Of a stretch of DNA of 64,000 nt, positions 7,507 through 16,405 are shown piece by piece. A model generated the notes under the pieces. It did not search any database. It was given only the letters and a program-made list of their open reading frames with translations, and was not told the origin of the DNA. Source of the stretch: Halobaculum litoreum (GTDB lineage: Archaea > Halobacteriota > Halobacteria > Halobacteriales > Haloferacaceae); contig NZ_CP126156.1 of the NCBI RefSeq assembly GCF_030127125.1, positions 1,426,001 to 1,490,000 of the forward strand, written 5' to 3'. Both the position numbers and the translations under genes were made by a program. How positions within the stretch are numbered: position 1 is the first letter of the stretch; every line of letters starts with the position of its first letter.

Positions 7507-8817
7507 ATGTCCACGCACGACCGCGAGTACGACGTCGTCCTGTGGGGCGCGACCGGGTTCACCGGCCGTCTCGTCGCCGACTACCTCGCCGGGCGCTACG
7601 GCGCGACCGACCTCGACTGGGCACTCGCGGGCCGCAGCGAGGACCGACTCGCGGACGTCCGCGAGAGCGTGGCCGCCGACCACGGCGACGGCGGCGACGC
7701 CGACGACGGGAGCGAGCAGGCGGAGAGCCTCGCCGACCTCGACCTGCTCACCGGCGACGCGTTCGACCGCGACAGCCTCGACGCCATCGCCGAGCGCACG
7801 GCGGTCGTCTGCACCACCGTCGGGCCGTACGCGACGTACGGCTCGGAACTGGTCGCCGCCTGCGTCGAGCACGGGACGAACTACTGCGACCTCTCGGGCG
7901 AGGTCCACTGGATGCGGCGGACGATCGACGAACACCACGACCGCGCCACGGAGACGGGCGCACGGATCGTCCACGGCTGCGGCTTCGACTCCGTCCCGAG
8001 CGACGTGGGCACCCTGCTCCTCCAGACGCACGCCGCCGAGGAACTGGGCGCGCACTGCGACGAGGTGCGGGGGCTCGTCTCGATCCGCGGCGGCGCGTTC
8101 AGCGGCGGCACGATCGCCAGCATGGTCGAGATGTACCGCGAGGGCGCCGCCGACCGCGACGTGCGGCGGATCCTCGCGGACCCGCGGGCGCTCGACCCGC
8201 CCGAGAGCCGCGGCGCGCCCGCCGAGCGGCCCCAGCGCGGGGTCGGCCGCGACCGCGACCGCGACACCTGGACCGCGCCGTTCGTCATGGCGCAGATCAA
8301 CGAGCCGGTCGTCCGGCGCTCCAACGCCCTGCTGGGCTACCCGTGGGGGCACACCTTCCGCTACGGCGAGGCGCTCCGCACCGGCGACGGCGTGAAGGGA
8401 GCGGCGACGGCCGGCGCGCTGGCCGCCGGGCAGGGACTGCTCGCGGGGGCGCTGTCGGTCGGGCCGCTCCGCGAGGCGCTCGACCGGTACGTCCTCCCCG
8501 ACCCGGGCGACGGCCCCGACGAGGAGACCATCGAGGGGAGTTCCTTCGAGGTGCGACTGCGTGGCACGGGCGCCTCCGAGGAGCACCCGGGCGGGTACAC
8601 CGTCGAGGCGACCGTCCGCGGCGACCGCGACCCGGGGTACGGCTCGACGTGCCGGATGCTCGGCGAGTCGGCGGTGTGTCTCGCCCGCGGCGAGGTGGAC
8701 TCCCCCCACGACGGCGGGGTGTTGACGCCGGCGTCGGGGATCGGACTCCCGCTGATCGACCGGCTGGAGGGGACCGGCGTCTCCTTCGACGTCGAGACGG
8801 TCGAGGGCGGCGACTGA
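7507..8817 (+). CDS. Saccharopine-dehydrogenase-like oxidoreductase (trans-acting enoyl reductase type)
   Basis: A 436-residue protein with an N-terminal Rossmann fold (YDVVLWGATGFTGRLVADYL, nucleotide-binding GATGFTG) and the conserved block GPYATYGSELVAACVEHGTNYCDLSGE then HGCGFDSVPSD. This layout is that of the saccharopine dehydrogenase NADP-binding family, subgroup of mycobacterial trans-acting enoyl reductases and eukaryotic SCCPDH, not true lysine biosynthesis enzymes. The C-terminal half carries a GYTVEATVRGDRDPGYGSTCRMLGES block. It may act on lipid or polyketide-type substrates; the substrate is unknown. Confidence 0.82.
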   Translation: MSTHDREYDVVLWGATGFTGRLVADYLAGRYGATDLDWALAGRSEDRLADVRESVAADHGDGGDADDGSEQAESLADLDLLTGDAFDRDSLDAIAERTAVVCTTVGPYATYGSELVAACVEHGTNYCDLSGEVHWMRRTIDEHHDRATETGARIVHGCGFDSVPSDVGTLLLQTHAAEELGAHCDEVRGLVSIRGGAFSGGTIASMVEMYREGAADRDVRRILADPRALDPPESRGAPAERPQRGVGRDRDRDTWTAPFVMAQINEPVVRRSNALLGYPWGHTFRYGEALRTGDGVKGAATAGALAAGQGLLAGALSVGPLREALDRYVLPDPGDGPDEETIEGSSFEVRLRGTGASEEHPGGYTVEATVRGDRDPGYGSTCRMLGESAVCLARGEVDSPHDGGVLTPASGIGLPLIDRLEGTGVSFDVETVEGGD

Positions 8818-8905
8818 GGCGGGGGCGCCGTCGCTCGTCGGTGCTCGACGGCGGGGCGTGGAAAACCGCGGGCGAGTTCGGAACGGGACCGCGGGGTCGC
8901 GGGCC

Positions 8906-10114
8906 TCAGTCGAGGCGCGCGACGACGAGGTCGTCGATGTCCTCGCGCAGTTCGTCGACCTCGACCTCCTCGAGGACGGGGACGAAGAACCCCTCCACGA
9001 GCATGTTGCGCGCGGTGCGCTCCGGGATGGACCGGGAGGTCATGTAGAACAGGTCCTCCGCGTCCACCTGGCCCACGGTCGCCGAGTGGCTGGCCTCGGT
9101 GTCGTGGTTGTGGATGATGAGCTTCGGCGAGGCGTCGGCCTCGGAGTCGTCGCTCAACATCAGCGTGTTCTCGCGCTGGTAGGAGCTGGTGTCCCACGCG
9201 TCGCGGCCGACGTCCTGCACGCCCTCGTACACCGAGCGCGCCTCGTCGTCGAGGACGCCGCGGGTGACCAGGTCGGCGGTCGTGTGCTCGCCGTGGTGCC
9301 ACACGCGGGCGTTGATGTCGAGGTGCTGGTCGTTGTGACCGAAGAACGCGCCGACGATCTTCGTCTCCGAGGAGTCGCCCGTCAGCTCGGTCTCGATGTC
9401 CGAGCGGGTGAGCCGGGAGCCGATGTTCCCCTCGATCCAGCTGATCGTGGAGTACGTGTCGGCGTCGCCGCGCTTCAGCGTGAAGTTGTACACGTCCTCG
9501 TCGAGGTTCTGGAGCGAGCCGTACTGGACGTACGAGTTCTCGCCCGTGGCGATCTCCACGAGGTTGCTGAAGTAGCGGTCGCCGTCGACGTCGTCGCCGT
9601 TGGAGATCCGCTCGAGGATCGTGACCGAGGAGTTGGCCTCGGTGACGACGAGGGTGTGCGAGAACAGCGAGGTGCTGTTCATCTCGGCGCGCACCTTCAC
9701 GTCCTCGGCGTCGACGCCCTCGGGGACGTAGATGACCGTCCCCGTGGTGAACAGCGCCGTCGACAGCGCGGTGAGGTAGTTGGTCTCCGGGTCGGTGACG
9801 GAGCCGAAGCGCTCCTTCACCAGCTCGGGGTGCTCGGCGACCGCCGTCTCGAAGTCGAGGACCTCGACGCCCTCGGCGGTGACGCGCTCGGTCACGTCGC
9901 GCTGGTCGAGCGGGTCGACGATCGACTCGTAGTCGAGGTCCTCCAGGTTCGTCCAGCGGCGGCCGGGCGTCTCGATGACGTTCGGCATGTCGAGGTCGTC
10001 CAGCGCCGCCAGCGCGTCGAGGCGCGTCTGGAGGAGCCAGTCCGGTTCGTCGCGCTCCGCGGAGATCTCTCTGACGGTCTCCTCGGAGATGCTTGCGGGT
10101 AGCTGTGTGCTCAT
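8906..10114 (-). CDS. sufD: Fe-S cluster assembly protein SufD
   Basis: A 402-residue member of the SufB/SufD family; the right-handed beta-helix core spans roughly 120-360 and the family C-terminal region includes HSATVGQVDAEDLFYMTSRSIPE. It lacks the extra cysteine features of SufB and is shorter, which identifies it as SufD. In the SufBCD scaffold it partners SufB for Fe-S assembly and iron acquisition. It is the third gene of sufC-sufB-sufD, 34 bp after sufB. N-terminal helix residues (ISAERDEPDWLLQTR) match the equivalent segment of SufB. Confidence 0.95.
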   Translation of the reverse strand: MSTQLPASISEETVREISAERDEPDWLLQTRLDALAALDDLDMPNVIETPGRRWTNLEDLDYESIVDPLDQRDVTERVTAEGVEVLDFETAVAEHPELVKERFGSVTDPETNYLTALSTALFTTGTVIYVPEGVDAEDVKVRAEMNSTSLFSHTLVVTEANSSVTILERISNGDDVDGDRYFSNLVEIATGENSYVQYGSLQNLDEDVYNFTLKRGDADTYSTISWIEGNIGSRLTRSDIETELTGDSSETKIVGAFFGHNDQHLDINARVWHHGEHTTADLVTRGVLDDEARSVYEGVQDVGRDAWDTSSYQRENTLMLSDDSEADASPKLIIHNHDTEASHSATVGQVDAEDLFYMTSRSIPERTARNMLVEGFFVPVLEEVEVDELREDIDDLVVARLD

Positions 10115-10148
10115 TGTGTTGGTGAGTGGGTGAGACGAGGACTCGGGA

Positions 10149-11579
10149 TTACCCGAGCGAGCCCTCCATCTCCAGTTCGACGAGCCGGTTGAGCTCGACG
10201 GCGTACTCGATGGGCAGTTCCTCCGTGATCGGCTCGATGAAGCCCGAGACGATCATCTGCTTGGCGTCGTCGTCGTCGAGGCCGCGCGACTGCAGGTAGA
10301 ACACGTCCTCGTCGCCGATCTTCCCGACGGTCGCCTCGTGGGCGACGTCCACCGTCGACTCGTTGATCTCCATGTACGGCATGGTGTCGGAGGTGGACTC
10401 GTTGTCGAACATCAGCGCGTCACACTCCACCGCGGTGGAGGAGCCGTGCGCGCCGTCGGCGATGTGGACGAGGCCGCGGTAGTTCGTGCGGCCGCCGTCC
10501 TTCGAGATGGACTTCGACTCGATGGTCGACTTCGTGTTCGGCGCGTTGTGGTACACCTTCGCGCCGGTGTCGATGTTCTGTCCCTCGCCGGCGAACGCGA
10601 TGGTGATGTGGTTGTCGGAGGCGCCGCGGCCCTTGAGGATGGAGCTAGGGTACAGCATCGTCGCCTTCGACCCCATCGAGCCGGAGATCCACTCCATCCG
10701 GCCGTTCTTCTCGACGATGGCGCGCTTCGTGTTGAGGTTGTACGTGTTCTTCGACCAGTTCTGGACGGTCGAGTACTGGACGTGGGCGTCCTCGTTGACG
10801 AACACCTCGACGCCGCCGGAGTGGAGGTTGAACGCCGAGTACTTCGGCGCCGAGCAGCCCTCGATGTAGTGGACCTCCGAGCCCTCCTCGGCGATGATGA
10901 GCGTGTGCTCGAACTGGCCCATCCCCTCGGAGTTCATCCGGAAGTACGCCTGCACCGGCATGTCGACGGTCGTGTCCTCGGGGACGTACACGAACGACCC
11001 GCCCGACCAGACGGCGCCGTGGAGCGCCGCGAACTTGTTGTCGCTCGGGGGGACACACGTCGTCATGAAGTGCTCGCGGACGAGCTCCTCGTGCTCCTGC
11101 ACGGCCTCGTCCATGTTGCAGAAGACGACGCCCTTCTCCTCCCAGCGCTCCTGCATGTTCTGGTAGACGACCTCCGACTCGTACTGGGCGCCGACGCCCG
11201 AGAGGGCGTTCTTCTCGGCCTCCGGGATGCCCAGCTTGTCGAACGTGTCCTTGATGTCCTCGGGGAGCTCCGTCCAGTCGTCGACGCCGCCGCGGACGTC
11301 GACGTCGGGGCGGATGTACGGGACGATCTCGTCGACGTCGACCTCGCTCAGGTCCGGCTGCCCGGGCCAGTCGGTCGGCATCGGCATCGCGTGGTACTGC
11401 TCGAGCGCGCGCAGGCGCCGCTCGAGCATCCACTCGGGCTCGTCTTTGTCCTCGGAGATCGCGCGGATCGTCTCCTCGGTGAGGCCCTTCTCGCTCCGGA
11501 ACGCCTCCTTCGAGTCCTTCTTGAAGTCGAAGCGCTCCTCGGTGTCCGTCTGTTTCAGGTGGTCCTGATCCGAACTCAT
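10149..11579 (-). CDS. sufB: Fe-S cluster assembly scaffold SufB
   Basis: A 476-residue scaffold protein. Typical SufB blocks are present: EPEWMLERRLRALEQYHAMP near the N-terminus, VHYIEGCSAPKYSAFNLHSG, MEWISGSMGSKATMLYPSS, and the C-terminal HEATVGKIGDEDVFYLQSRG. The Cys in EGCSAP is the conserved SufB residue near the beta-helix. It works with ATPase SufC and with SufD to build Fe-S clusters in the cytoplasm. It is 56 bp downstream of sufC, and 34 bp upstream of sufD, in one operon. Confidence 0.97.
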   Translation of the reverse strand: MSSDQDHLKQTDTEERFDFKKDSKEAFRSEKGLTEETIRAISEDKDEPEWMLERRLRALEQYHAMPMPTDWPGQPDLSEVDVDEIVPYIRPDVDVRGGVDDWTELPEDIKDTFDKLGIPEAEKNALSGVGAQYESEVVYQNMQERWEEKGVVFCNMDEAVQEHEELVREHFMTTCVPPSDNKFAALHGAVWSGGSFVYVPEDTTVDMPVQAYFRMNSEGMGQFEHTLIIAEEGSEVHYIEGCSAPKYSAFNLHSGGVEVFVNEDAHVQYSTVQNWSKNTYNLNTKRAIVEKNGRMEWISGSMGSKATMLYPSSILKGRGASDNHITIAFAGEGQNIDTGAKVYHNAPNTKSTIESKSISKDGGRTNYRGLVHIADGAHGSSTAVECDALMFDNESTSDTMPYMEINESTVDVAHEATVGKIGDEDVFYLQSRGLDDDDAKQMIVSGFIEPITEELPIEYAVELNRLVELEMEGSLG

Positions 11580-11635
11580 GTGTTGATGGTGTTTACGGGT
11601 GTGTACGCATTAGGCTGTTCAGTAACCATGGTCGG

Positions 11636-12553
11636 TTACGCCGCGTTGTAGACTTCCTCGCGGACCCAGTCGTACCCCTTGTCCTCGAGCTGCTCGGCCA
11701 GGCTCGCGTCGCCCGACTTGACGACCTTGCCGTCGAGCATGATGTGCACGTGGTCGGGCTCGACGTAGTCGAGGATGCGCTGGTAGTGGGTGATCTGGAG
11801 GATGCCCGTGTTCTGTTCGTCGCGAAGGGCGTTGATACCCTTCGAGACGTCCTGCAGGCGGTCGATGTCCAGCCCGGAGTCGATCTCGTCGAGCACGGCG
11901 ATCGACGGCTCGAGGATCGCGGCCTGCAGCACCTCGTTTTGCTTCTTCTCGCCGCCGGAGAAGCCGGCGTTGAGGTAGCGCTCGGCGAACTTCTCGTCCA
12001 TGTCGAGCAGCTCCATCTTCTCCTTGAGGAGCTGCTGGAACTCGGCGACGCCGGCGTCGCCGTCGTCGGCGGGCCCCTCCATCGGGGAGGTGTCGTAGCC
12101 CGAGTCGTCCTCGTCGGCGTCGGCCTCCTCGGCCTCCTCGTCCTCGAACAGCTCCTCGCGCTCGTCGAGCTTGGCGTTGAGCGCCTGCCGGAGGAAGTTC
12201 ACCATCGTCACGCCCTCGATCTCGGCGGGGTACTGGAAGCCGAGGAAGATGCCGAGCGCCGCGCGCTCGTTCGGCTCGAGCTCGAGCAGTTCCCACGTGA
12301 GGTCCTCCTCGTCGACGTCGGCGTCGATGTCCGCCACGTCCTCCTCGGAGAGGGTGAGCGTCACCGAGCCGCCGGTGACCTCGTACGCCGGGTGGCCCGC
12401 GATGACCTTCGCGGTCGTCGACTTGCCCGAGCCGTTCGGACCCATGAGGGCGTGGATCTCGCCTTGCTTCACTTCGAGGTCGACGCCCCGAAGGATCTCT
12501 TCGCCCGTCTCCGCGACCTGCGCCTGGAGGTTTTCGAGTTTGAGTGTCGCCAT
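11636..12553 (-). CDS. sufC: Fe-S cluster assembly ATPase SufC
   Basis: A 305-residue ABC-type ATPase. Walker A is GPNGSGKST at about residues 38-46, the signature is FSGGEKKQNEVLQ, Walker B is SIAVLDEIDSGLD, and the switch His is in ITHYQRIL. It is about 50 residues longer than bacterial SufC because of an acidic insertion (about 130-170, rich in Asp/Glu) after the Q-loop region, a halophilic adaptation. First gene of the suf operon; the ATG at 12553 is the family start. The upstream intergenic region holds two perfect inverted repeats. Confidence 0.97.
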   Translation of the reverse strand: MATLKLENLQAQVAETGEEILRGVDLEVKQGEIHALMGPNGSGKSTTAKVIAGHPAYEVTGGSVTLTLSEEDVADIDADVDEEDLTWELLELEPNERAALGIFLGFQYPAEIEGVTMVNFLRQALNAKLDEREELFEDEEAEEADADEDDSGYDTSPMEGPADDGDAGVAEFQQLLKEKMELLDMDEKFAERYLNAGFSGGEKKQNEVLQAAILEPSIAVLDEIDSGLDIDRLQDVSKGINALRDEQNTGILQITHYQRILDYVEPDHVHIMLDGKVVKSGDASLAEQLEDKGYDWVREEVYNAA

Positions 12554-12606
12554 ATTCGTGTGTACGCCTCTACGCGTCGATGGGGTCGTTCGACGCATGA
12601 AGGTTT

Positions 12607-12624
12607 CGCATGAGCGACCATGCG
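12607..12624. promoter_or_regulatory. Inverted repeat upstream of sufC (6-6-6)
   Basis: The arms cgcatg and catgcg are perfect complements separated by agcgac, about 54-71 bp upstream of the sufC ATG. Position suits an operator for an iron or redox regulator of the suf operon. No protein binding is known here; it could also be part of an untranslated leader. Confidence 0.4.
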
Positions 12625-12635
12625 ATTCCTTCGCA

Positions 12636-12652
12636 CGAAAAATCGTTTTTCG
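12636..12652. promoter_or_regulatory. AT-rich inverted repeat between polB and sufC (7-3-7)
   Basis: The arms cgaaaaa and tttttcg pair perfectly around tcg, about 40 bp past the polB stop and 83 bp before sufC. On the minus strand it places five T residues after a short stem, so it may terminate polB transcripts; it could equally be a second operator or part of the suf core promoter. It is the most AT-rich segment of the 138-bp gap. Confidence 0.45.
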
Positions 12653-12691
12653 ATTCGGAAAAGATCCGGGTGTCCTGTCGCCCGGACGGGG

Positions 12692-15454
12692 TCACATGAA
12701 GCTGCCGAGCCCGGTCTGCTCTTGCCCGCTCTTCACCTCGTCCCACGACATCCCCAGCGCCTCGATGATGCGGGCGATCGGCCCCTCGAGCGTCTTCTCG
12801 AGCATCTTGTCCCAGTCGACCTCGAACTCCGCGGGCACCTCGTCGGCGTACTCGTAGCAGATCACGTCGGGGTCGCGCTTGAACTCCCCGTACAGCGGGT
12901 CCTGCGACGGGTCGAGCCCCCGCTCGTCCTCCATGCGCGCCCAGAAGTCGGGGTGGACCTTCCGGAGGTACAGCCGCTTGGGCTTGGAGCCGCGCTGGAA
13001 GTTGGTGCCGAGCAACAGGTTCGCGTACTTGGCGCCGCGGACCTGCGCGGTGTCCGTCTCGTACGCCTCCAGTCGCTTGCCGATGCCGCCCGGGATGCCG
13101 ACCTCCTCGAGGTCGGCGTCGCCGCCGAGGAACCGCTGGATCTCGTCGTGGACGTACTCGGTGATGTCGTCGGTGTCCTCCCCGTGGACGATCATCTCGA
13201 TGACGCGCTTCTGGACGCGCTTCGTCACCGGCGCGATGTCCGAGCGCTTGTACTCGAACCCCGTGATGTCGATGTCGTCGACCTCGTGGCCCTCCTTCCA
13301 GACGATGTGGCCCGCGTAGCGCTTCTTCTTGCCCGCCTGGAAGAACCGACGGTACAGCTTCTCGAACTCGATCTCGAAGCGGTGTTCCTCGGCGTCCAAC
13401 TCCTCGCGGGCGAAGTCGTCGTACCGGCCGTTGATGTGCTCCTCGATGGCGAACGACTGCTCGATCGCCTCCTCGACGCTGAGGTCGTCGCCCAGCGCGA
13501 GCATGATCGAGTCGGTGTCGCCGTACGTGACCTCGTGGTCGATCTCGCGGGCGGCCTCCTCGGTGAACTCGATGACGCGCCGGCCCATCGCGGTGATCGC
13601 CGCGGCGTTGTCCTTGTCGTACAGGCGGAAGCGCTCCCAGCCGGAGACGCCGTACAGCGAGTTCATGATCACCTTCACGGCCGCCTGCTGCTGGTCGTAC
13701 TGCTCGTAGGCGTCGGAGCCGACCTCGTGGGCGTCGCGCTCGCCCTTCAGCCGCTCGCGCTCGGTGAGCAGCTCGTCGATCATCCGGCGCATCATCCCGT
13801 CCGGCTCCTTGCGGAACCGCGTGCCGTTGGGGGCGCGGTACGTCTCCCCCTCGAACGACTCGGGGTCGTCGACGATCGTCTCCGGGCTGGCGTTGATCGT
13901 CACCATGCACATCGGGTACAGCGACTTCAGGTCCAGCACCGACACCATCTCCTCGACGCCGGTGATCGGCTCGAAGACGGCGCCGCCCTCGAAGTCCTCG
14001 CCGTCCTGCTGGCCCTTCGTCGGGAGGACGAACCGCCCGTAGGCGTTGTGCAGGACGTACATGTCGACCGCGTCGCCGGGGGTGGGGGCGTCCTCCAGTT
14101 GGCAGCCGACGATCTTGCGCGACTCGTCCCAGAAGTCGACGACGTCCTGCTTCCGGTCGATCTCGACGCACAGCTCTACGTCGCGGACGTTGTACTCCAG
14201 CAGGCGCTCGGGGTCCTGCTCCCACAGGTCGCCGATGTCGCCGGAGTAGCGCTCCTTCCCCACGTCGAGCTCGAGTTCGCCGACGGCGTCGAGCCGGTAC
14301 GACTCCAGCTCGGAGAACTGCGTGCGCTGGTAGGCGTACAACAGGTCGAACACCACCCGGCCTTTGACGTCGGGGCCGCCCCACCCGGAGCGCCACGTCT
14401 CGTTCACGCGCGAGAGGCGGTCCGGCGAGAGGTCGTAGTCGCTCCGGGACTGGAGTTCCTCACAGCGGTCCATGAAGTACGGGGCGTCGAAGTCCTCGAA
14501 GTTCCACCCCGTGAGCACGTCCGGGTCCGTCGCCTCGACGTACGCGATGAACGCGTCGAGCATCGCGTCCTCCTCGGCGAACGTCCGCACCTCGATGCTG
14601 GCGTCGCCGTCGCCGATCTGCTCGTACCCTGCCAGCGCCTCGGGCGCGTCGACGCCGCCGACGGGGGCGTCGTACAGCCACGCGATGTACTCGTCGCGGT
14701 AGGAGTCGTGGGAGGTGAGACAGACGACCTGTTCCTCGCCGTCCTCGGGGAAGCCGTTGCGGTCGTCGACCTCGATGTCGAACGTGTTCACCCGGATGTC
14801 GGCGTCCACGTCGCACGGTTCGAGGTGGTCGGGCGTCACTTGGAGCCGCCCCCCGTCCTCGTCGGCGCGCGCGTCGAGCCGGCGCTCCTCGACGCGGATG
14901 CCGGCGGTGACGCCGTAGTCGATGAGGAAGCGGTTCGGGAACAGGATGTCCGCCTCGTAGGTGCGCTCGAAGTCGTCGCGGATCTGCCCCACGTCGCGCG
15001 GGGTCCGCGCGACGACTTTCGTGACGGGCGTCCCGCGGATCGACTCGAAGCGCTCGCCGTCGGGGTTCTCCTCGCGGGTGTCGAGGATCACGTCGTACTC
15101 GTCGACCAGGCTCCGCTCCTCGACGTCGGCCGTCGGCACGTAGAAGTACGGCTCGATCCCGAGGACGCGGACGTGTTCGGGCTCGTTGTCCGCGGTGCGG
15201 CCGAACACGTGGACGACGGGGTACTCCTCGGCGCCGGTCCCCTCGACGGTGTAGTCGACTGCGGTCACCATCAACTCCACCGTGCCGGTGGCGTCCGGCA
15301 CGACGATGTCCTCGCGGTCGACGACCGCGCTGACGCGACCCTGGCCCGCGCCCGCGACGTACGCCGCCTCCTCGTCCGGTCGGCCGCCGTCGGCGTCGCC
15401 CCCGGCGCCGGAGTCCCCCCCGAAGTCGCCGAGGCCCGCCTGCGAATCGCTCAT
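12692..15454 (-). CDS. polB: Family B replicative DNA polymerase (intein-free)
   Basis: A 920-residue PolB. Exonuclease motifs: FDIE (Asp226/Glu228), NFEDFD (318-323) and YNVRD (421-425). Polymerase motifs: DLKSLYP (508-514), KVIMNSLYG (594-602) and YGDTDS (644-649). The C-terminus ends QTGLGSFM, a PCNA-interacting peptide. Haloarchaeal polB genes often carry inteins in the polymerase motifs; all three are uninterrupted here. The N-terminal 40 residues are acidic and Gly-rich. The ATG at 15454 has a TATA-like element about 23-32 bp upstream. It should act with PCNA in chromosome replication or repair. Confidence 0.97.
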   Translation of the reverse strand: MSDSQAGLGDFGGDSGAGGDADGGRPDEEAAYVAGAGQGRVSAVVDREDIVVPDATGTVELMVTAVDYTVEGTGAEEYPVVHVFGRTADNEPEHVRVLGIEPYFYVPTADVEERSLVDEYDVILDTREENPDGERFESIRGTPVTKVVARTPRDVGQIRDDFERTYEADILFPNRFLIDYGVTAGIRVEERRLDARADEDGGRLQVTPDHLEPCDVDADIRVNTFDIEVDDRNGFPEDGEEQVVCLTSHDSYRDEYIAWLYDAPVGGVDAPEALAGYEQIGDGDASIEVRTFAEEDAMLDAFIAYVEATDPDVLTGWNFEDFDAPYFMDRCEELQSRSDYDLSPDRLSRVNETWRSGWGGPDVKGRVVFDLLYAYQRTQFSELESYRLDAVGELELDVGKERYSGDIGDLWEQDPERLLEYNVRDVELCVEIDRKQDVVDFWDESRKIVGCQLEDAPTPGDAVDMYVLHNAYGRFVLPTKGQQDGEDFEGGAVFEPITGVEEMVSVLDLKSLYPMCMVTINASPETIVDDPESFEGETYRAPNGTRFRKEPDGMMRRMIDELLTERERLKGERDAHEVGSDAYEQYDQQQAAVKVIMNSLYGVSGWERFRLYDKDNAAAITAMGRRVIEFTEEAAREIDHEVTYGDTDSIMLALGDDLSVEEAIEQSFAIEEHINGRYDDFAREELDAEEHRFEIEFEKLYRRFFQAGKKKRYAGHIVWKEGHEVDDIDITGFEYKRSDIAPVTKRVQKRVIEMIVHGEDTDDITEYVHDEIQRFLGGDADLEEVGIPGGIGKRLEAYETDTAQVRGAKYANLLLGTNFQRGSKPKRLYLRKVHPDFWARMEDERGLDPSQDPLYGEFKRDPDVICYEYADEVPAEFEVDWDKMLEKTLEGPIARIIEALGMSWDEVKSGQEQTGLGSFM

Positions 15455-15476
15455 TGGCGGGCCTTTGCCGTTGGTC

Positions 15477-15486
15477 GGTAAAAACC
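15477..15486 (-). promoter_or_regulatory. TATA-like element of polB
   Basis: On the minus strand the sequence GGTTTTTACC lies about 23-32 bp before the polB ATG in an otherwise G+C-rich region, the correct spacing for a near-leaderless archaeal promoter. Confidence 0.45.
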
Positions 15487-15628
15487 TCCCCTTCGATCCG
15501 GACACGGCGCCCCGAACCCGGGATCTGCACTCCGGTAAGGTCGGCGTTCGACGCGGTAACACCGGATTACGGGAACGGCGAGATCGCACGACGGGAGCCG
15601 GGCGGCGAGCCCGGCCGCCACGGAAAGG

Positions 15629-15636
15629 CATATACC
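15629..15636 (+). promoter_or_regulatory. TATA box of the small gene at 15663
   Basis: The sequence catatacc is centred about 30 bp before the ATG, with purines (ggaaagg) just upstream that could serve as the BRE. Spacing implies a leaderless transcript. Confidence 0.6.
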
Positions 15637-15662
15637 GTGTCAACCAGTACCATAGTCTGGAC

Positions 15663-15833
15663 ATGACCCCCGCATCCGATCCCCCGTTGGAGCGCTCGGG
15701 CGCGAGCCCGGACGAGGCCGTCGAGACGGTCGAGGCGTACGAGGACGAGGGGCGAACGGTGCTCTACGACGCGGAGAACCCGCTCGCGTGGGTCGAGGCG
15801 AGTACGGCCGTGACGCTCGCCGACCACGCCTGA
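15663..15833 (+). CDS. 56-residue haloarchaeal acidic protein
   Basis: A short protein (MTPASDPPLERSGASPDEAV ... ending TLADHA) containing ETVEAYEDEGRTVLYDAENP and LAWVEAS, a pattern I associate with a haloarchaeal small-protein family (tentatively DUF7331). A clear TATA box is placed for leaderless expression. It is divergent from polB with 208 bp between them. No cysteine, metal or catalytic motif is visible. Function unknown. Confidence 0.7.
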   Translation: MTPASDPPLERSGASPDEAVETVEAYEDEGRTVLYDAENPLAWVEASTAVTLADHA

Positions 15834-15887
15834 CACCCGAACACCCCGTCCGACAACCCTTTTCCTGCCGTCCGCGTACGACGCCCC

Positions 15888-16325
15888 GTGCTCGGCGAGG
15901 ACGACGACGACGGCGACCTGTTCGGTCTCGAGCGACAGGCGTCCGAGGCGGAGCGCCGCGGGCCGCGCGTCGAGGTCCCGCGCGTCGCCGACCCCGCCGA
16001 CTCGCTGCCCGACCCCTCGACCGTCGACCCGGCCGTCAGGCGCTCGTTCCTCACGGCCGTCATCTACGCCAACGTCGCCCTCCTCGGCGTCTCGCTGGGG
16101 CTGATGCTGATCGGCTTCAGGGGCGACCTCCGGTGGGGAGGCGCCGCGGTCGGCGTCGGCGTCCTCGCCGGGATCCGGGTGTACCAGACGTACCGGGCGT
16201 TCCGGAACCGCGACCGCGACGACGCGACACCCGACGACGCGACACCCGACGGTGACGACGGCGCGGCCGACACGACCGACGCGACCGACACGGCGGAGGC
16301 GGGCGCGTCGACGACCGAGGACTGA
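15888..16325 (+). CDS. Haloarchaeal two-helix membrane protein with acidic tails
   Basis: A 145-residue protein starting at GTG. The acidic N-terminus (LGEDDDDGDLFGLERQ) is followed by two predicted membrane helices (about residues 55-76 and 82-100) and a disordered Asp/Thr tail that contains a direct repeat, DDATP twice, encoded by a duplicated 15-base unit (gacgacgcgacaccc, partly degenerate). It follows the 56-residue gene by 54 bp. Possibly the family remembered as DUF7322. Function unknown. Confidence 0.65.
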   Translation: MLGEDDDDGDLFGLERQASEAERRGPRVEVPRVADPADSLPDPSTVDPAVRRSFLTAVIYANVALLGVSLGLMLIGFRGDLRWGGAAVGVGVLAGIRVYQTYRAFRNRDRDDATPDDATPDGDDGAADTTDATDTAEAGASTTED

Positions 16326-16405
16326 CGCCCGCGGCCGCCGGGCGGGCGCGGTCGACCGTCGCCGTCACCGATACGGCTTTTCGCGCGGAGCGTCTCCCGA
16401 CGACC

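Noticed and set aside
6028..8709. Very long open frames opposite annotated genes, for example 6028-8709 on the minus strand and similar frames over polB, rad50 and rpap
   Set aside because: High G+C leaves few stop codons in shadow frames. These translate to Arg/Pro-rich sequence without family motifs, whereas the opposite frames encode recognised proteins with acidic haloarchaeal composition.
16225..16254. Tandem repeat gacgacgcgacaccc as a possible minisatellite or attachment site
   Set aside because: It lies inside a coding frame and simply encodes a repeated Asp/Ala/Thr/Pro unit; only two copies are present.
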